64,000 nt of DNA from Craspedostauros australis (GCA_026770025.1 JAMXDE010000005.1:62001-126000); one strand, 5' to 3'. Shown: positions 1 to 11,902, counted from the stretch's first letter. Notes: generated by a model from the letters alone, not told the origin. A program made the numbers and translations.

Positions 1-1005
1 ATCAGCTTCGTCGTAGGGGATCAGGCGGTATCGTTGCGTGTATTGTTGCTGTACTTGTGTACTAGTGTGTTGATTGCTTTCTGCAGTCTCATCAGTTGCG
101 GCATCGGTGGCAAACGGCTGCCACAAGGACGGCGCCAATTTGTTGGCCATTGAGTCAGGGATGCGTTGGACACTGACGGGTTGGAAGAGAGCGACTTGAG
201 GTTCCAACTTCTGAACGAATGAGTAATCGAGGGAATTGCACCGCCGTTTGTTCTGCGCAATGAACTGTATGCGTTCGCCATCCGAAGAAGGGAAGACGTC
301 GTGAATCCAAGGCAGGAACGGATCTGTGTCGACAGGGCAGACCGATGGCAGGTCGAGCGGAAGGACTTCATCTTGCGCGAAGATGTTCCATTCGATCCGT
401 TCGCCCGTGGCTGGGTCAAGGACAAGACCCCTATCGATGGGGAGGTTGTGCGGCATGTCCTTGCAGGACTTGATGTGAGGAAAGACCACTGGACGTAGGT
501 CATTCGGCGTCGTCTCTCGGAGAGGCAGAGGTCCAATGTACTGCGGAGGGACATTTTCCTTCTGATTGCCTGTACCTTCCACGGTATCCTTCATTGGGGG
601 TTCGAGATAAGCCTTGAGCGGTGGCATCCTCGTGGTGGAAGCGCCATGGCTTTTGGCTTTGACCAATTGTGCATGATTCCACCTCATCAAGTCATTGATG
701 AGCCCGCCGATCTGATCGATCCCTCTGGCATTTCCAACCCGAGCTTTGACACCAGTACCGACACCAGCACCAACCCCATCATGAACACCGCCGTTGCTGT
801 TTCTTCTTTGCTTCGAAACAGACGGAGGCGGTAGCCCCGAACCCATTGAAGCAGCGGACGGCGCCAATTCCAGCTGATTCAAGTGCATCGCAAGAACGAT
901 GATGTAGATCAGCATGAAAACTCCACATCCCAGGAATGCCTTTGCTGTTGTGCGATTGCTCCGCAGGGTCCTTCGAACCACATGACGCACGACTTCTGGT
1001 GACAT
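1..1005 (-). CDS. Type II membrane protein of unknown function, 3' end beyond window
   Basis: The frame is open from the ATG at 1005 to the window edge, about 335 codons without a stop. It starts MSPEVVRH, then has a basic stretch and one hydrophobic helix (about residues 25-43, core VFMLIYIIVLAM), so the protein is probably anchored with its C-terminus in the lumen or outside. A low-complexity Ser/Gly/Pro linker follows. From about residue 180 the sequence looks like a folded domain, with motifs such as PFLPWIHDVFPSSDGE and IQFIAQNKRRCNS. I do not recognise the family; a Golgi or secreted enzyme would fit the topology but is only a guess. A stop lies upstream in frame, so this ATG is the first unless an upstream exon is spliced on. 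The C-terminus is missing. Confidence 0.65.
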   Translation of the reverse strand, partial: MSPEVVRHVVRRTLRSNRTTAKAFLGCGVFMLIYIIVLAMHLNQLELAPSAASMGSGLPPPSVSKQRRNSNGGVHDGVGAGVGTGVKARVGNARGIDQIGGLINDLMRWNHAQLVKAKSHGASTTRMPPLKAYLEPPMKDTVEGTGNQKENVPPQYIGPLPLRETTPNDLRPVVFPHIKSCKDMPHNLPIDRGLVLDPATGERIEWNIFAQDEVLPLDLPSVCPVDTDPFLPWIHDVFPSSDGERIQFIAQNKRRCNSLDYSFVQKLEPQVALFQPVSVQRIPDSMANKLAPSLWQPFATDAATDETAESNQHTSTQVQQQYTQRYRLIPYDEAD

Positions 1006-1937
1006 GCTATGGTATTGGAATGCCTGCGCAAGTACGAATGAGAGCAGAGTAGAAGAGTAGTTGTACGTGCTCTCCTCAACTGTCGTTTGAAAGACACGGC
1101 GAAAGGTCTTCGCACTAGTTCAGAGTCGATGACCGGAATCGTGCCCGTACTTGTGGCTGCAATGGAAATCGCGCCTGCACCTGTGCTGCATGTAAATGCA
1201 AAGGAGTTCCCAACGTCCAGACTCAGCGGAAGATCTAAGACGGGTCAGGACGACAATCCGGTGCCATGCCCTTCATGAGGAATCCTGATGCCGTGTGCCG
1301 ATTGAAAGCCCAAAAACCAAATGCTTGACGCGATCCTCTGTCTACTTTGCCTTTCTTTGATTTGCTTTTATCAGTCCATAGGTAAGGTGGATGACTGTGC
1401 ATGCCATCAACAAGCCTTGGCTGCATGTCGAATGAATCAAGACGGTGTTCATGATCCATCATGTTGACCCTCGTTTCCTTTCTTCTTTTCGTCTCAGCTT
1501 CGTCGTTTGGGTCGTGATCGTCATTGTTCTACCATTCCTGTGTTGGACTGTGTCTGCATTGCGTGCGATTGAGGTCTAGGTCTGACTAAGATGTACGACT
1601 AATTGGACCGTAAGATGAAAAGGACTGTTGTCTCGTCACGGTGACGCACAAACATCACCAACAACAGTTCTTCAACTCATTCTTCGTCATCAACAACGCC
1701 ATTGTCATCGTCATCCTCATCCTCATCATCCTCGCCATCGCCATCGTCGGCGGATTGTTTTTCAGTTGATTACTTGGTTTGGCATCGTTGGCATTTGCTG
1801 TGTAGCCCGTACGTCCTCCACTCTCCCCTCCTGTATTCAGCGATACTCTGCTGTTGCATTGCGAGAGGAAATCCTCCACGACAGAGAGGAACGCATCACA
1901 CGACGAGTACTCCAGATAACACAACTGCGCGATCACG
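1006..1937. other. Divergent intergenic region
   Basis: This is the shared upstream region of two divergently oriented genes. The only structure I can support is an imperfect TCA/TCG/CCA trinucleotide run at about 1704-1748. Short frames in it translate to repeats or Ser runs and are not gene-like. Confidence 0.6.
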
Positions 1938-2555
1938 ATGGCAGGGAAGACGCATTACGAGACGCTGGGGGTGTTGAAGACAGCAACGCAAGATGAGATC
2001 AAGACCGCCTTCCGAAAGCTGTCATTGGCCACGCATCCCGACACCTCGAAGGAGGGCGACGGCAGCGTCGAAAGATTCAAGCGCGTCTCGGAGGCGCACT
2101 CCGCGCTGTGCACTCCGACGTTGCGTGCCAAGTATGACCGTCAGCTGCAGGAGGAGGTCATGTGGCGCAGCAACCCCAACCGTCGACCAGGTGGTTTCGG
2201 TGCCGACGCGGGTGGGTTCCAGCGACCGTTCGATGGTCGCGTGCGACGTCCCGCGCGGACGGGCTTTCACTCGGCCATGGAGACCGTCCTGAATCCACGG
2301 TACATGTTCCTGGGAGCCGTCGGTTTCAGTACGTTGGTGATGGTCGGTTCGTATCTGGGCATCGGCAATGGATCGACCGCGGAGCACAAGAAGAACCAGT
2401 TCCACGGCGGGACGGCCAACATGGTGCAGGCATGGAAGAACCCCACGACGGGCAGGTGGGAGCAACCGGCGCCCTGGGACCCGACCTACCGCAGGCTCAA
2501 CCCGACCTTGACGCTTGTGCCCAGGCATCAAGTTCAACAGAGGAATGTCAGGTAG
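1938..2555 (+). CDS. DnaJ-domain (Hsp40) protein with one membrane segment
   Basis: The 205-residue protein starts with a J domain (about residues 5-70). It has the diagnostic HPD tripeptide at 33-35, which stimulates Hsp70 ATPase, and the closing KYDRQL helix. There is no Gly/Phe-rich region, zinc-finger domain or standard client-binding domain, so it is a type III J protein. A hydrophobic segment at about 122-142 could anchor it in a membrane. The C-terminus carries a TGRWEQPAPWDP motif of unknown role. J-domain proteins of this small membrane-anchored form usually recruit an Hsp70 to an organelle membrane. No clear N-terminal targeting peptide is visible, so the compartment is open. The start is supported by the J domain beginning immediately after it. 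Confidence 0.85.
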   Translation: MAGKTHYETLGVLKTATQDEIKTAFRKLSLATHPDTSKEGDGSVERFKRVSEAHSALCTPTLRAKYDRQLQEEVMWRSNPNRRPGGFGADAGGFQRPFDGRVRRPARTGFHSAMETVLNPRYMFLGAVGFSTLVMVGSYLGIGNGSTAEHKKNQFHGGTANMVQAWKNPTTGRWEQPAPWDPTYRRLNPTLTLVPRHQVQQRNVR

Positions 2556-4178
2556 CTCACTCGTTTCCTACGCACGAGTATTCGCTCGCCTTGGCGACGA
2601 CACGATTGCGCCTCTTTATTGATGCGCGGTTTCACCCATGGCGATGCAAGCTTCATGAGAGAGGGACTAACGAGGACAAGCACCGCCAGATCCGCCTCTC
2701 TAGTTCTTTTCGCCAGGATTGGTGGAGCACGCAGGGCAGATCACTCGATCGATTCCAAGGTGATTGAAGGGGGTGCATTGCTTGGGACTGACGCACTTCA
2801 GGAGAGGAGTGCTGCTGCGAATCCTCATGGGAGGGAACTCTACTGTACGTCCAAACGCTGCCACTGCGAACAAGAGCCAGGAGGGAGACGAAGCAAGAAC
2901 GGAACAGTGTTGTCGGGAGTGACGCTTCGGAATCTCCGGCGGCAGCATCCCATGTTCACTTGGGCTGCAATGTTTCAAAAATCCCCCAACACACACGAAC
3001 ACGCATGCATGCATCGAATGGTTGAGCGACATCTCGACCAGGCACATCCCCTCAACGCAAGACATCTGTGTGACTCCTCTACCGGTGCTGAAGTTCCACT
3101 GGAACACTTCGTCTGTTCGAATTCGTGGAACAGATCTACTTCATGCGACTGTCTGCAACGAATGCTGCTTCGCAACTTCTCCTGGCAGTCGCCTCTGATG
3201 CTTACATACGTACGTACCATAAGTTCGTGCGCATGCAGGTGTAGAGATATCAGAACGTCAGAACATTAGAACTACGTCGATGGTCTGCACATGGAATAGT
3301 CGGTCGGACTGAAGCTGAAATGAGAATGCTCACATCGCAGAATGCGTTGGACACATTGATGCTACGTACGCCACCCTCATTTCAACTTTCAACAGCACAA
3401 ATAGTGGAGTGCTCTCCAGAGTGCGAACCTTCCCTTCTGATGCAAGACTTCGAGAGAAGCCTCAAAAATAGTCGAGCACCGCAAGTGATCCGCAGCAAAC
3501 GCCATGGCACAGTGTACGAGTATGTCCGACGTGTCGATCGCGTTGGTTACCATCACACCAACCGCACAATCACTAGGAGCACTCGAATGTAGAGCATTGG
3601 TGATCGTCACATTTGTAGCATTGCTTGGAGAAGTTATGGTGCCACACTTTGCAGTGTCAACGCTGGAGAGATTGGTGTGGTGATCTGCTGTCTCTCACTC
3701 TCTAGATTGCATTGTGGTAGTTTGGTGGCGTTCGCGGAGTCGTGTTCACATTTTGGGAACACCCAAGAAGCCTCAATGTGGTACCAACTGTTAGGTCACA
3801 TCACATGAGAGGAAAGATTTGTGCCAGAGCCCGCGAATCGACGATCACCTTTGTGCGCGGAAGCGACCAGGAAGTGAAGTCAAGCGAAGGGAAGGGAAGA
3901 AAGGAGGAGATAGCACAAGGAGGCGTCTCCGCAGCAAAGCGATAGAGGGAATTCGTTGGCCAGAGCGTTCTCCGATTCGCCTCTCCTCTGGTCGACGACT
4001 CTCCATTACCAGCCACTCGTCCTCGCACACACGCGATACTTGTGGAGGCAAGTTGAGAGACTGACAGAAGCAACAGTAACAGCAGAACAGACAACGTCAC
4101 GAACGAACGAAGGAACGAACGAAAGCAGGCAGCCTTTGCTCCGCACTCCAACTGCAACTCCAGCTGCCACATCAAGCC
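2556..4178. other. Intergenic region, nothing recognised
   Basis: No frame here looks like protein. The longest one (2619-3269, plus) has erratic composition with many Cys, His and Arg codons. The last 300 bases are the probable 5' leader of the next gene and contain an AACG-rich stretch at about 4095-4125. Confidence 0.5.
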
Positions 4179-6278
4179 ATGTCCGACACCTTGACAGAGA
4201 ACGAAGGAGGCCGCAGCATCGCAGATGATGAAATGCAGGATGGGAGAAACGGAGGCAATCATGCCGTTGGCAACGCCAGCGAAGACAGCGGCAGCGCGGA
4301 AGAGGAAACGATCGATTGTGCCGATGAGAATCATGACGAAATCCAAAGCAACGTGGAAGCTACGATTGATGACAATGGCGACGACGATGGCATTGAGGAA
4401 GAGGAGGAGGAACAGACCGCTGGATCCGACCGCAGGGAGGCCGACGAAGCCGATCAAGCCGGCGAAAAGAGCGCGGACCTTGAGACAGATGAAAATGAGA
4501 ACATCGTCGCAGATCAGACCAACGCAGCCAGCTGCTCCGTCGGTCAACTTCACGACGAGCAGGCAGCCGCAATACCAATCACGGTCGCTGATGACATGAT
4601 CATCGTGGAGGCAACTCCCCTCATCGAGGTCGTTGCTGTTCCATTCATCATGGCTGACGACGAAATGATGCAACGGACAAACGCTGCCGTACGTCAACGC
4701 CAGGATCAGGACCAGACGGCGCAACACGACCATGAGAATGCCGCTCGGGCTTCGGAAATGGTGGCTTACGCCTCCACCATCGACGACAACTGCTCTCAAG
4801 ACGACGAGAGAGCGACTCAAAGCATCGACAAGTACGGTGCCTCCGTCCCTGATACCATGGCGCACTCCGCACCAGAGCCCTGGGATGAACGTGGCCACGC
4901 AGAAGCGGGCATCGCTACGACCAGATCCGACCTGGAATCGGCCGAACCCGCGTCGCCATCTCGCGGCAGCGCATCAGCTGCGAACCCATCTGTGACATCA
5001 CAGCGTGAGAATGACAGCGATTCTCCGGCGAGTAACCCGCATTCTCTGCGTTCGACAGGCGAACAAGAAATTCGGCTATCCATGCTGCAACACCACCAGT
5101 TCCAACAAGTGGACATCGATGAGGAGGGTGCGTCGCAACATGGTGATGGCGCATTCGTTCCAGCGAACGAAAATGGGAGCCACGATGGAAGCGACGGGTC
5201 CAGCAATGGCCGGCGCAAGAACGCGGACGACGGACAAGGTTCCAATGGACAATCGCCGTGCAGTTGCAGCGGCGGCTTCTTCCTGCACTTCCTCCTGGTC
5301 TTCCTCACGATCGCTGCGTACACGCTGCTGCTGTTCGTCATCTTCGGCGTCATGATTGATATCGATCGAAGATACTATCCCGCGGATACGGCCGATAGTG
5401 ATGATGGCGACGAGCAAATCAACGTCGTGGATACGCCCATCCCATCGTGCTGGCATGAGGTGGAGCAGATGAGGCTCCATCTGCAAAAGCTGCGTGCAAA
5501 AGCGCTCATCGCGTGCTTCACGGCGACCGCAATCGTAACGATACATTCACATCTGTGTCTAGGAGCGTTCCTGCACCCAGAACAACAGCAGAGCGGCAGC
5601 TACCAACGCACATCCCGCGGCACAGCCAGCGCTTCCAATCAGAAACTTCCTCACCATCTCCTCCAGATGCTTCTGCTGGAGCTCGCTTGGTTTTTCACGA
5701 ATGCCACCACTCTCATCTGCGTCGGCATGTACGGCAAAACGCCGGACGATGACATGATTCGCGTGTGTGAGGACGAGCAGGAAGATCGATTCCAAATCCA
5801 TGCCGAATCCAATGCGACGGCATTGGCAGATAACGATGGTTCCATCGCGACTACCACGGCTACAACGAAAGACGGCTTGACGCTCGATGAGATTCTTGAC
5901 TTCGTAGCGGGTCACCAGATCGACCTCTCCGCGTACGATACGGTCACGCTCGTCACGTTGATTCCAGTCGTCTTCTTTTTCTCATTCCATGCGATACAGG
6001 TCTACTCAACAACATTCGGACTGCTGCATGAGGAACACGGCTTGGAGGCGGGCAACACGAGCAACGACAACGATGGTGACAGCGACAGCAATAGCAACAG
6101 TCACAACAGCGAAACATCTCTCGTTCGCAGAGGGCGGGAAAGATTCCGTATCATCTCCACAGCCGTCATCCCGGTGGCCGCGACGGTGGCGTTAATTCTG
6201 CAGTGGGTGGCCCTTTCGCCGATTTTGTATAACGAGATCGACGCACTTGACGACTTCAAGGCCGCCATGGGCTTCTAG
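4179..6278 (+). CDS. Acidic multi-pass membrane protein, function unknown
   Basis: A 699-residue protein in one uninterrupted frame. Residues 1 to about 360 are disordered and very rich in Asp, Glu, Asn and Ser. Five hydrophobic helices follow at about 366-390, 440-460, 493-518, 588-612 and 657-683, with acidic Asn/Ser-rich loops between them. The last helix ends close to the C-terminus. I recognise no family. The pattern of a long acidic soluble tail and about five helices does not match a standard transporter. A 365-codon antisense frame over the acidic half is a compositional shadow. The start at 4179 is the first ATG of the frame. Confidence 0.8.
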   Translation: MSDTLTENEGGRSIADDEMQDGRNGGNHAVGNASEDSGSAEEETIDCADENHDEIQSNVEATIDDNGDDDGIEEEEEEQTAGSDRREADEADQAGEKSADLETDENENIVADQTNAASCSVGQLHDEQAAAIPITVADDMIIVEATPLIEVVAVPFIMADDEMMQRTNAAVRQRQDQDQTAQHDHENAARASEMVAYASTIDDNCSQDDERATQSIDKYGASVPDTMAHSAPEPWDERGHAEAGIATTRSDLESAEPASPSRGSASAANPSVTSQRENDSDSPASNPHSLRSTGEQEIRLSMLQHHQFQQVDIDEEGASQHGDGAFVPANENGSHDGSDGSSNGRRKNADDGQGSNGQSPCSCSGGFFLHFLLVFLTIAAYTLLLFVIFGVMIDIDRRYYPADTADSDDGDEQINVVDTPIPSCWHEVEQMRLHLQKLRAKALIACFTATAIVTIHSHLCLGAFLHPEQQQSGSYQRTSRGTASASNQKLPHHLLQMLLLELAWFFTNATTLICVGMYGKTPDDDMIRVCEDEQEDRFQIHAESNATALADNDGSIATTTATTKDGLTLDEILDFVAGHQIDLSAYDTVTLVTLIPVVFFFSFHAIQVYSTTFGLLHEEHGLEAGNTSNDNDGDSDSNSNSHNSETSLVRRGRERFRIISTAVIPVAATVALILQWVALSPILYNEIDALDDFKAAMGF

Positions 6279-7852
6279 AGCATATTATACTATTTAGCAC
6301 AAGCTCGTTCGCAGGTATGGGGATCTCCCAAATGGCTTGCAGAGAGCTGCAGCAAGTCGCAGCATTTGGAGAGGGACCTCGTATTGCATTCTATTCTAGC
6401 ATGGTGCAGAGTTCGAAGCACCAGGCACGCCACAAACAAACACGGAACAGTCGATGGCCTATCGCATCTTGCGTGGCGCTGTGGGTACCATCCTCACACA
6501 AGAGATTCCTCCGCTGGCACCAGCGATATGTTCGGAGTGAAGGTCGTGTTGAAACTGGCAGCGGCCGGGTGGTGGAATTGGTGGCGAGGATTTCTCAGTG
6601 CCTTTGCATCTTAACTGACGGTAGTGAACTCGCATGAAGACAACAACTCTCCTCTACATGTTGGTTTCTCTTGTTGTTGCGACACTGTCGGTGCATACCA
6701 TACGAATCCAGGCCGAGACGAAGTCGCAGCATGCGCAAAGCGTCCCGAATCTCGGTGCCTTCCACACACCCCGAGAAATGTGAGCTGCGAGTGGAACCTT
6801 CGTCCGCTTGCCGTCGCATGGACACGCCGGATCGCTCTTCGACGAGAGAAACCCAAACTTGCGGACGCAACTAGCGGTGTCCAGTCAATACTCCAGAGGT
6901 CGTTGTTTATCGCCTTGTGAACATCTCGGAAAGCAACGAACACTATATTTATCGCTTGCCAGGCGAGGCTGTTGAAGTCAGTCTTGCCCTGGATCAGGTC
7001 TTTGGTGGACAAAACTGTGACTGGAACTCTTGTGCAGGAAATTGCAAAAGGTTGCTGTGGATGGGGAGAGATCGGCCCGAAACAATTGGACAGGTGCGCA
7101 TCGCCAAGAACAAGTGGGGGGACAAGATGTCAGCAACACGGCACCACAGCACTTCGCGCACCGTCACCCTCGAAGGAATGTCTCTTTACCTTTGTTGTTC
7201 GCGCGTACAAGGAGGACAATGCCCACCATTCCTGGCTACCGATTCCTGGTTAGCGATTCTTGCAGCCCATCCGCGTTCTCCCGGCTCTTCTGTCCTGGTG
7301 TTGGGTGATGTTATGGAGTTGATTCCTTCAGGTGACAACGGCGACGAATGGGAGCAAGAGCGTGCCCCTGTCGTCTCAACTTGCTGCGTCTACCCTTGCA
7401 AACATACGTACCATACGAAGACACCCGATGCTGCGGAGTTCTTACCATAACTCGCACCACAACTCCATCAATGGCCTACGTATGCGCGATTAGCATCTAT
7501 TCTGCCATGAAAAGAATAATTACGAGGCACTCTGCCATAGAGTACGTTACTCTTCGGGTGTTCCGCTGCAAATGCTGCTGTTTGTTGCGCCACTCATGTT
7601 GTTCGTTTGGAAGAGCCACGGACGCATCGAACAGTCAGCGGCATTGAGGGTGAGCACGAGTATGGTTTGGCAGAAACGAGGCAGAGCATGTCTGGAGCGA
7701 GAGAATGGCACATCAATCATAAAACCAAAGTTGTCATGGATACTGTGGCGGAGGAGGTGACTATTGCCACACATCACAGAGCAATCACCAAGGGCCGAGC
7801 ACACACACACGCATAAATTGCTCGCAGTCACATTGCCAATCTCTCCACCAAC
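6279..7852. other. Intergenic region, nothing recognised
   Basis: Several frames of 70-180 codons overlap on both strands, but none has domain-like composition and no splice-linked exon series was found. The last part is probably the promoter and leader of the RING gene. Confidence 0.5.
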
Positions 7853-8974
7853 ATGAGCTTGTTCCAAAAGGTCTTCTTTCCCAACCGAGCTGGTGGTTCC
7901 CAAGCATCATCACCCACACAGCATCAGTCAACGGGGAGCAGACGCCAAAGCTCACCTCGCAGTGTTGTATCGGCGCACAGTCCGACGACGACCACCAGAA
8001 CACACGAGATGAACGACGAAAGCAGATGCGCGCCATCGTCGTGCGCCAGATCTGCATCGCACGGAAGAGAGCAGCCCTGGCGACCGGAATCAACGACGTC
8101 GCAGGCTGCGTCGCATGCGCAAGTGGCAAGCAGCGGGGCAACCGACGCCGCCGACCCATCAAGGAAGAGACGAAGCTGGTCATTCTCCCGCCTCCGGAGA
8201 CCATTCGCCCGTAGTTCGAGGAGCACACCATCAACCGCCGCGCCAAGAACTTCTGTGGCGAGCACGGCAACAGCAACATCGACGATATCGAGCACCTCTC
8301 CCACGTCCAATGCTCGCGTTCCTTCGACGAATGCTACCATCGGCCGACCGACGCAACAGCAGCATCAGCACACGCCCCAAGCCGAGCAGATGGGGCTCTC
8401 TGAACGGCTCGCTCGATACCGCCTCCGGCAGATGAATCCGCAGACAATTCGAACAGCAGAGGATATGCACGTACAGACGATCCTGGAGACCGTCAACAAC
8501 AGAATCTCTCCCATCACGATGAACCTTATGGTCCTGCAGCTGAAACGTATGCCTTTGAAGATGGAGGAGACGTGCTCGATCTGCGACCTTCCGTACAAGA
8601 TGGAGGATTACATCACGCAACTCCCGTGCGGACACATGCATCACTACGATTGCCTCCTCGAGTGTTTCGTGGCGTCCGCGTTGCAGCAGGATCCTCTTTT
8701 ACTGGCCCGGAACAAGTTCAGCCTTGTTGCTCGCACGGCCAACAGAATGGTGCGCTTGTCCAGCACCTCACGCCCACCAAACGTCCCCACGCTGACGTGC
8801 CCAATCTGCGGGACCGTCGTCACGCAGGACGCACTTCGGGAGATGGTGGACCAGTCAGGGATACGCGATGCTGTGGAGGGCACCGACATCCCGACCACTG
8901 ACAGCATCCAGGCAGCTTTCATCGCAAAAAGCAACCAAAGAGTGGCCAAATCCATGTGTTGCACGCACTGCTGA
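7853..8974 (+). CDS. RING-H2-type zinc-finger protein, probable E3 ubiquitin ligase
   Basis: A 373-residue protein. Residues 1 to about 180 are low-complexity Ser/Thr/Arg/Pro. A RING domain follows at about 240-318: CSICDLPYKMEDYITQLPC, then GHMHHYDC, then CPIC. This supplies the eight metal ligands in C-C-C-H-H-C-C-C order. About 45 residues separate the last Cys of the first half from the final CxxC pair, longer than the usual RING loop. Known RING-H2 proteins bind E2 enzymes and transfer ubiquitin, and that role is inferred here. No membrane helix is evident. The C-terminus ends in a Cys-rich CCTHC tail. Confidence 0.85.
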   Translation: MSLFQKVFFPNRAGGSQASSPTQHQSTGSRRQSSPRSVVSAHSPTTTTRTHEMNDESRCAPSSCARSASHGREQPWRPESTTSQAASHAQVASSGATDAADPSRKRRSWSFSRLRRPFARSSRSTPSTAAPRTSVASTATATSTISSTSPTSNARVPSTNATIGRPTQQQHQHTPQAEQMGLSERLARYRLRQMNPQTIRTAEDMHVQTILETVNNRISPITMNLMVLQLKRMPLKMEETCSICDLPYKMEDYITQLPCGHMHHYDCLLECFVASALQQDPLLLARNKFSLVARTANRMVRLSSTSRPPNVPTLTCPICGTVVTQDALREMVDQSGIRDAVEGTDIPTTDSIQAAFIAKSNQRVAKSMCCTHC

Positions 8975-10035
8975 CGGGCATTGTGTTAGATTAGAGCAGC
9001 GTAGCGTGAAGCACTCCATGTTGTCTCAAAGACTGAGGCGATACGAGCTTCCTGTTGCTTGGATGCCAGCCCGCTGCCAGTGTCAGAACAAGACACGAAG
9101 GAGCGAAACGTTCCATTTTTAACTCAGGAGTTTCTCAACTGTATGACTTTTTCGTGCTTGAGAGTGTTCAAGTGAACTCAAGTTTGGTGCAAACAAAACA
9201 ATTTGTCCGGCAAGAGCTCCTTGTTTGTCGCACAAGAGCACCACTGATTCAATGTCGAACGTCGCAACAAGAACATTAGGAACATTCTTGGGTGAAGTGA
9301 ACCAAGGAACACGAGAGAGCTCTCAATGTTCCCTTGGAGGTAAGCGTGTTTGCGTGCGTGCGTGTGTCCAGGGATTCTGCACTGCTCTGGTGCCAATGCA
9401 CCAGAGTCTTCTCACGTCACAATCACTCGCTCTGTAAGACAGAGCACTTGTGGAGTGCGACCTACTCCGCTCTGGTCTACCCTAATCTTCGTCGCTCCCA
9501 AGCCAGACAGAATAGTAGCAACAAGCCAAAGTCTAATTTTCTGAAGCAAGTGAATCTCGTAAACGGACAATTGTCCGGGAGACTCATTCGAATAGTCACG
9601 CAATGTGTGATGTCATGACGTCATCATGCGAACCAAGATTCTCAGACAAAAATGAGAACAACACCAAAAAGCAGAACCCGCGCACGGAGCCAGAGAGAAC
9701 TGGGAAGCCCATCATCAACAGCAGTCGGCTGACGTGTTTGTGTTGGCGACATCAGTGGCGATGGACCAGATGCGAGTCCGCAGAAGTACTTCCCACTAAT
9801 CTCTTCTCTTGGGTTGGCTCTCTCCATGATTCGGCACAGAGTAGGTACCAACGTAGGGAGAGTACTGGAACGAAGAGGTAGGTCAGAGTGGAGCATTCTC
9901 CTCTGCCCATCAGCCTTGATAGAGATGTGCGCGTCGGCTGGACGTCGTGGAAGGTGGAGGATGCGGTTGTGAATCGTACGGACCAGCAGACGAGAGGACT
10001 CGCCTCGTCGACATCTTCATACATACGACGCGTAG
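8975..10035. other. Intergenic region, nothing recognised
   Basis: No convincing coding frame. The right end may hold a short 5' exon of the following gene, whose frame starts without an ATG after a TAG at 10033-10035. Confidence 0.45.
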
Positions 10036-10731
10036 TGTGCGCATCAACAAAACGACAAGAGGAACAACCGCAAAGCATCGAAGAAGTCATCGCGCGCCGA
10101 ACCGATTCCGTCACCAGCGGAGCCGCAACCAGAACCCGAGACGTATGCTGGGTACTACTATGACGCCAGGTACCCAAGCGGGTACGCAGTGGTGCGTCCA
10201 AACTACAAGGACGGCGGTGCAATTGTCACCGTGGACATGACGGGCATGATGCAATCGGCGCCAAACACCTCCGTGAAGATCAAGTACGATGCCGCATCGG
10301 ACACAACGTCGATCGCGATGGCAGACGGCGAGCGGGCAGCCGTCGCCAGTCGCGCAGACCGCACCATCACGCTGTTGGATGGCACGGCGTGGTCCAAGGT
10401 GCCACAGGAATCCTTGTTCGGGCTCTACCGGGATGCGCGCACGAATCAGATGGGCTACCGCATTGTGCACCCTGTCCTGTCGCCATCGCAGCCGGATCCC
10501 AGCGCGGCAATCAAGGTTGAGATAGAATGGCAGGATCGGCTTGACAGTCGCGTTTTCACCGTCGAAGGTATTTGGAACAAGAAGACGTCGGTTCTGACCT
10601 TGAACTTGGCTCCGGCAGGTGGTCCCAAGCGCGCGTTGGTGAAGCTGGTCGGCGAGAAGAAGTCCAAGAAAGAAACGGGGGAGCTCGGAGATCTTGTCTT
10701 CCCGGATGGTACGGTTTGGACAACAATTTAG
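10036..10731 (+). CDS. Unrecognised protein, 5' end not resolved
   Basis: The frame is open from 10036 to the stop at 10729-10731, about 231 codons. It contains no ATG in its first 65 codons, although the sequence is already protein-like there (Pro/Glu-rich, then TYAGYYYDARYPSGYAVVRP). A 5' exon joined at an acceptor such as the TAG at 10033-10035 is therefore likely, but no donor gave a convincing match. The C-terminal 150 residues are beta-strand-like (for example DRTITLLDGTAWSKV and VFTVEGIWNKKTSVLTLNL) and end in Lys-rich sequence followed by FPDGTVWTTI. No family recognised. Confidence 0.6.
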   Translation, partial: CAHQQNDKRNNRKASKKSSRAEPIPSPAEPQPEPETYAGYYYDARYPSGYAVVRPNYKDGGAIVTVDMTGMMQSAPNTSVKIKYDAASDTTSIAMADGERAAVASRADRTITLLDGTAWSKVPQESLFGLYRDARTNQMGYRIVHPVLSPSQPDPSAAIKVEIEWQDRLDSRVFTVEGIWNKKTSVLTLNLAPAGGPKRALVKLVGEKKSKKETGELGDLVFPDGTVWTTI

Positions 10732-11902
10732 GGGGAGAGAGAGAGAGTGTGTGCAGAGAGTGCGCACAGAGAGCGTTCGACCATATGGACGATGCGTACT
10801 CTTTGATGGTGCGAGAGAGAAAAGAGAGGGAGACCACGACAGCATGGGATGGTGATCTCATATGCACACACTTGTACACGCTGCATCGCAGCGCTGCACA
10901 CTCCTACCAGGAACAGGACGAGCACTCTGCTCGTTGTTTGTTCATTTATTTTCGACAGTCGTGCCGTGATGTGGTGTGCGTGGGGAAAAGCAGTATATAA
11001 TATGTAAAAAGAGCAATATCATGTGTCTGCAGAAGTAAGGAGCAGAGTGATATCTTTAACTTGGATGTTGTACGTACGAATTACTCTACGTAACAATACA
11101 CACTTCTACTGCTGCATGTAGCGTTCTTTCATTCAGACGAAGCGACTTCTAATCTGGAAAGAAAGTCTACAGGCAAATCACACGACTCGTTGATGCATTT
11201 GCGTGTGTGCCGTGTTGTTCATGTTCTCCGCCAGCGCAGAACAGTTCACGTCACACAGTTCGCGCAGATCCAACCAAAATCGATGTCGCATCGAAATCGA
11301 ACGCAATCTTTCGTGGCGATTCTCATGAGGTGAGTTGGATTGATGCCGCGATGTGTGCAAGATGTGTGCAAGATGGGTGATGTGGGTGGTGCACACATCT
11401 GCATCTGCATCTCCATCACCGAAACGCAAACCAACAAGCCAACAAACTAACAAACTAACAAATCAACCATCCCAGCAACGAAACAACCAACCTGATACTC
11501 CGCAAAGCACGCTGCAGCACAAGTTCAAGCCTCCATCGCAGTGTCTCCGAAGCTGCAAGACACGATACGTCAATTGCCACCAAGATCACCCACAGAGTGT
11601 CAGCGTCTCCCTTCCACCACTCGGCTCCATTGCATTCCACGATAGTCTACGGGAAGGAGGACATACAATAGTAGAATACCATTCATCACATCGCCGTGGA
11701 TCAATTACATACACCAGCGCGTTGGAATAGCGTGGAGCAAAAGCAGAGTGAACGTGTCGCATAGCAGCCTCTCGCAACCTCAGCGATAGCCACATTCACG
11801 TTCACACTTACAATCACAATCACAAAAGTAGCAACGATATCCAAAGCAACCTCCATCGCAACCGACACCATTACGTATCAGACAAACAAGAGCAGAAGAG
11901 AG
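10732..11902. other. Intergenic region
   Basis: Contains a short GA run just after the stop codon (about 10732-10749), some AT-rich sequence near 10985-11010, and the probable leader of the ClpS gene. No coding frame is supported. Confidence 0.5.

Noticed and set aside
2619-3269. 216-codon plus-strand frame
   Set aside because: Composition unlike the confirmed genes; no domain or start context.
3801-4898. 365-codon minus-strand frame
   Set aside because: Antisense of the acidic repeat-like N-terminus of the membrane protein; its Val/Leu/Phe runs mirror GAC/GAA codons.
10111-10845. 244-codon minus-strand frame
   Set aside because: The plus strand has regular beta-like protein sequence across the same stretch; the minus frame is His/Arg-rich shadow.
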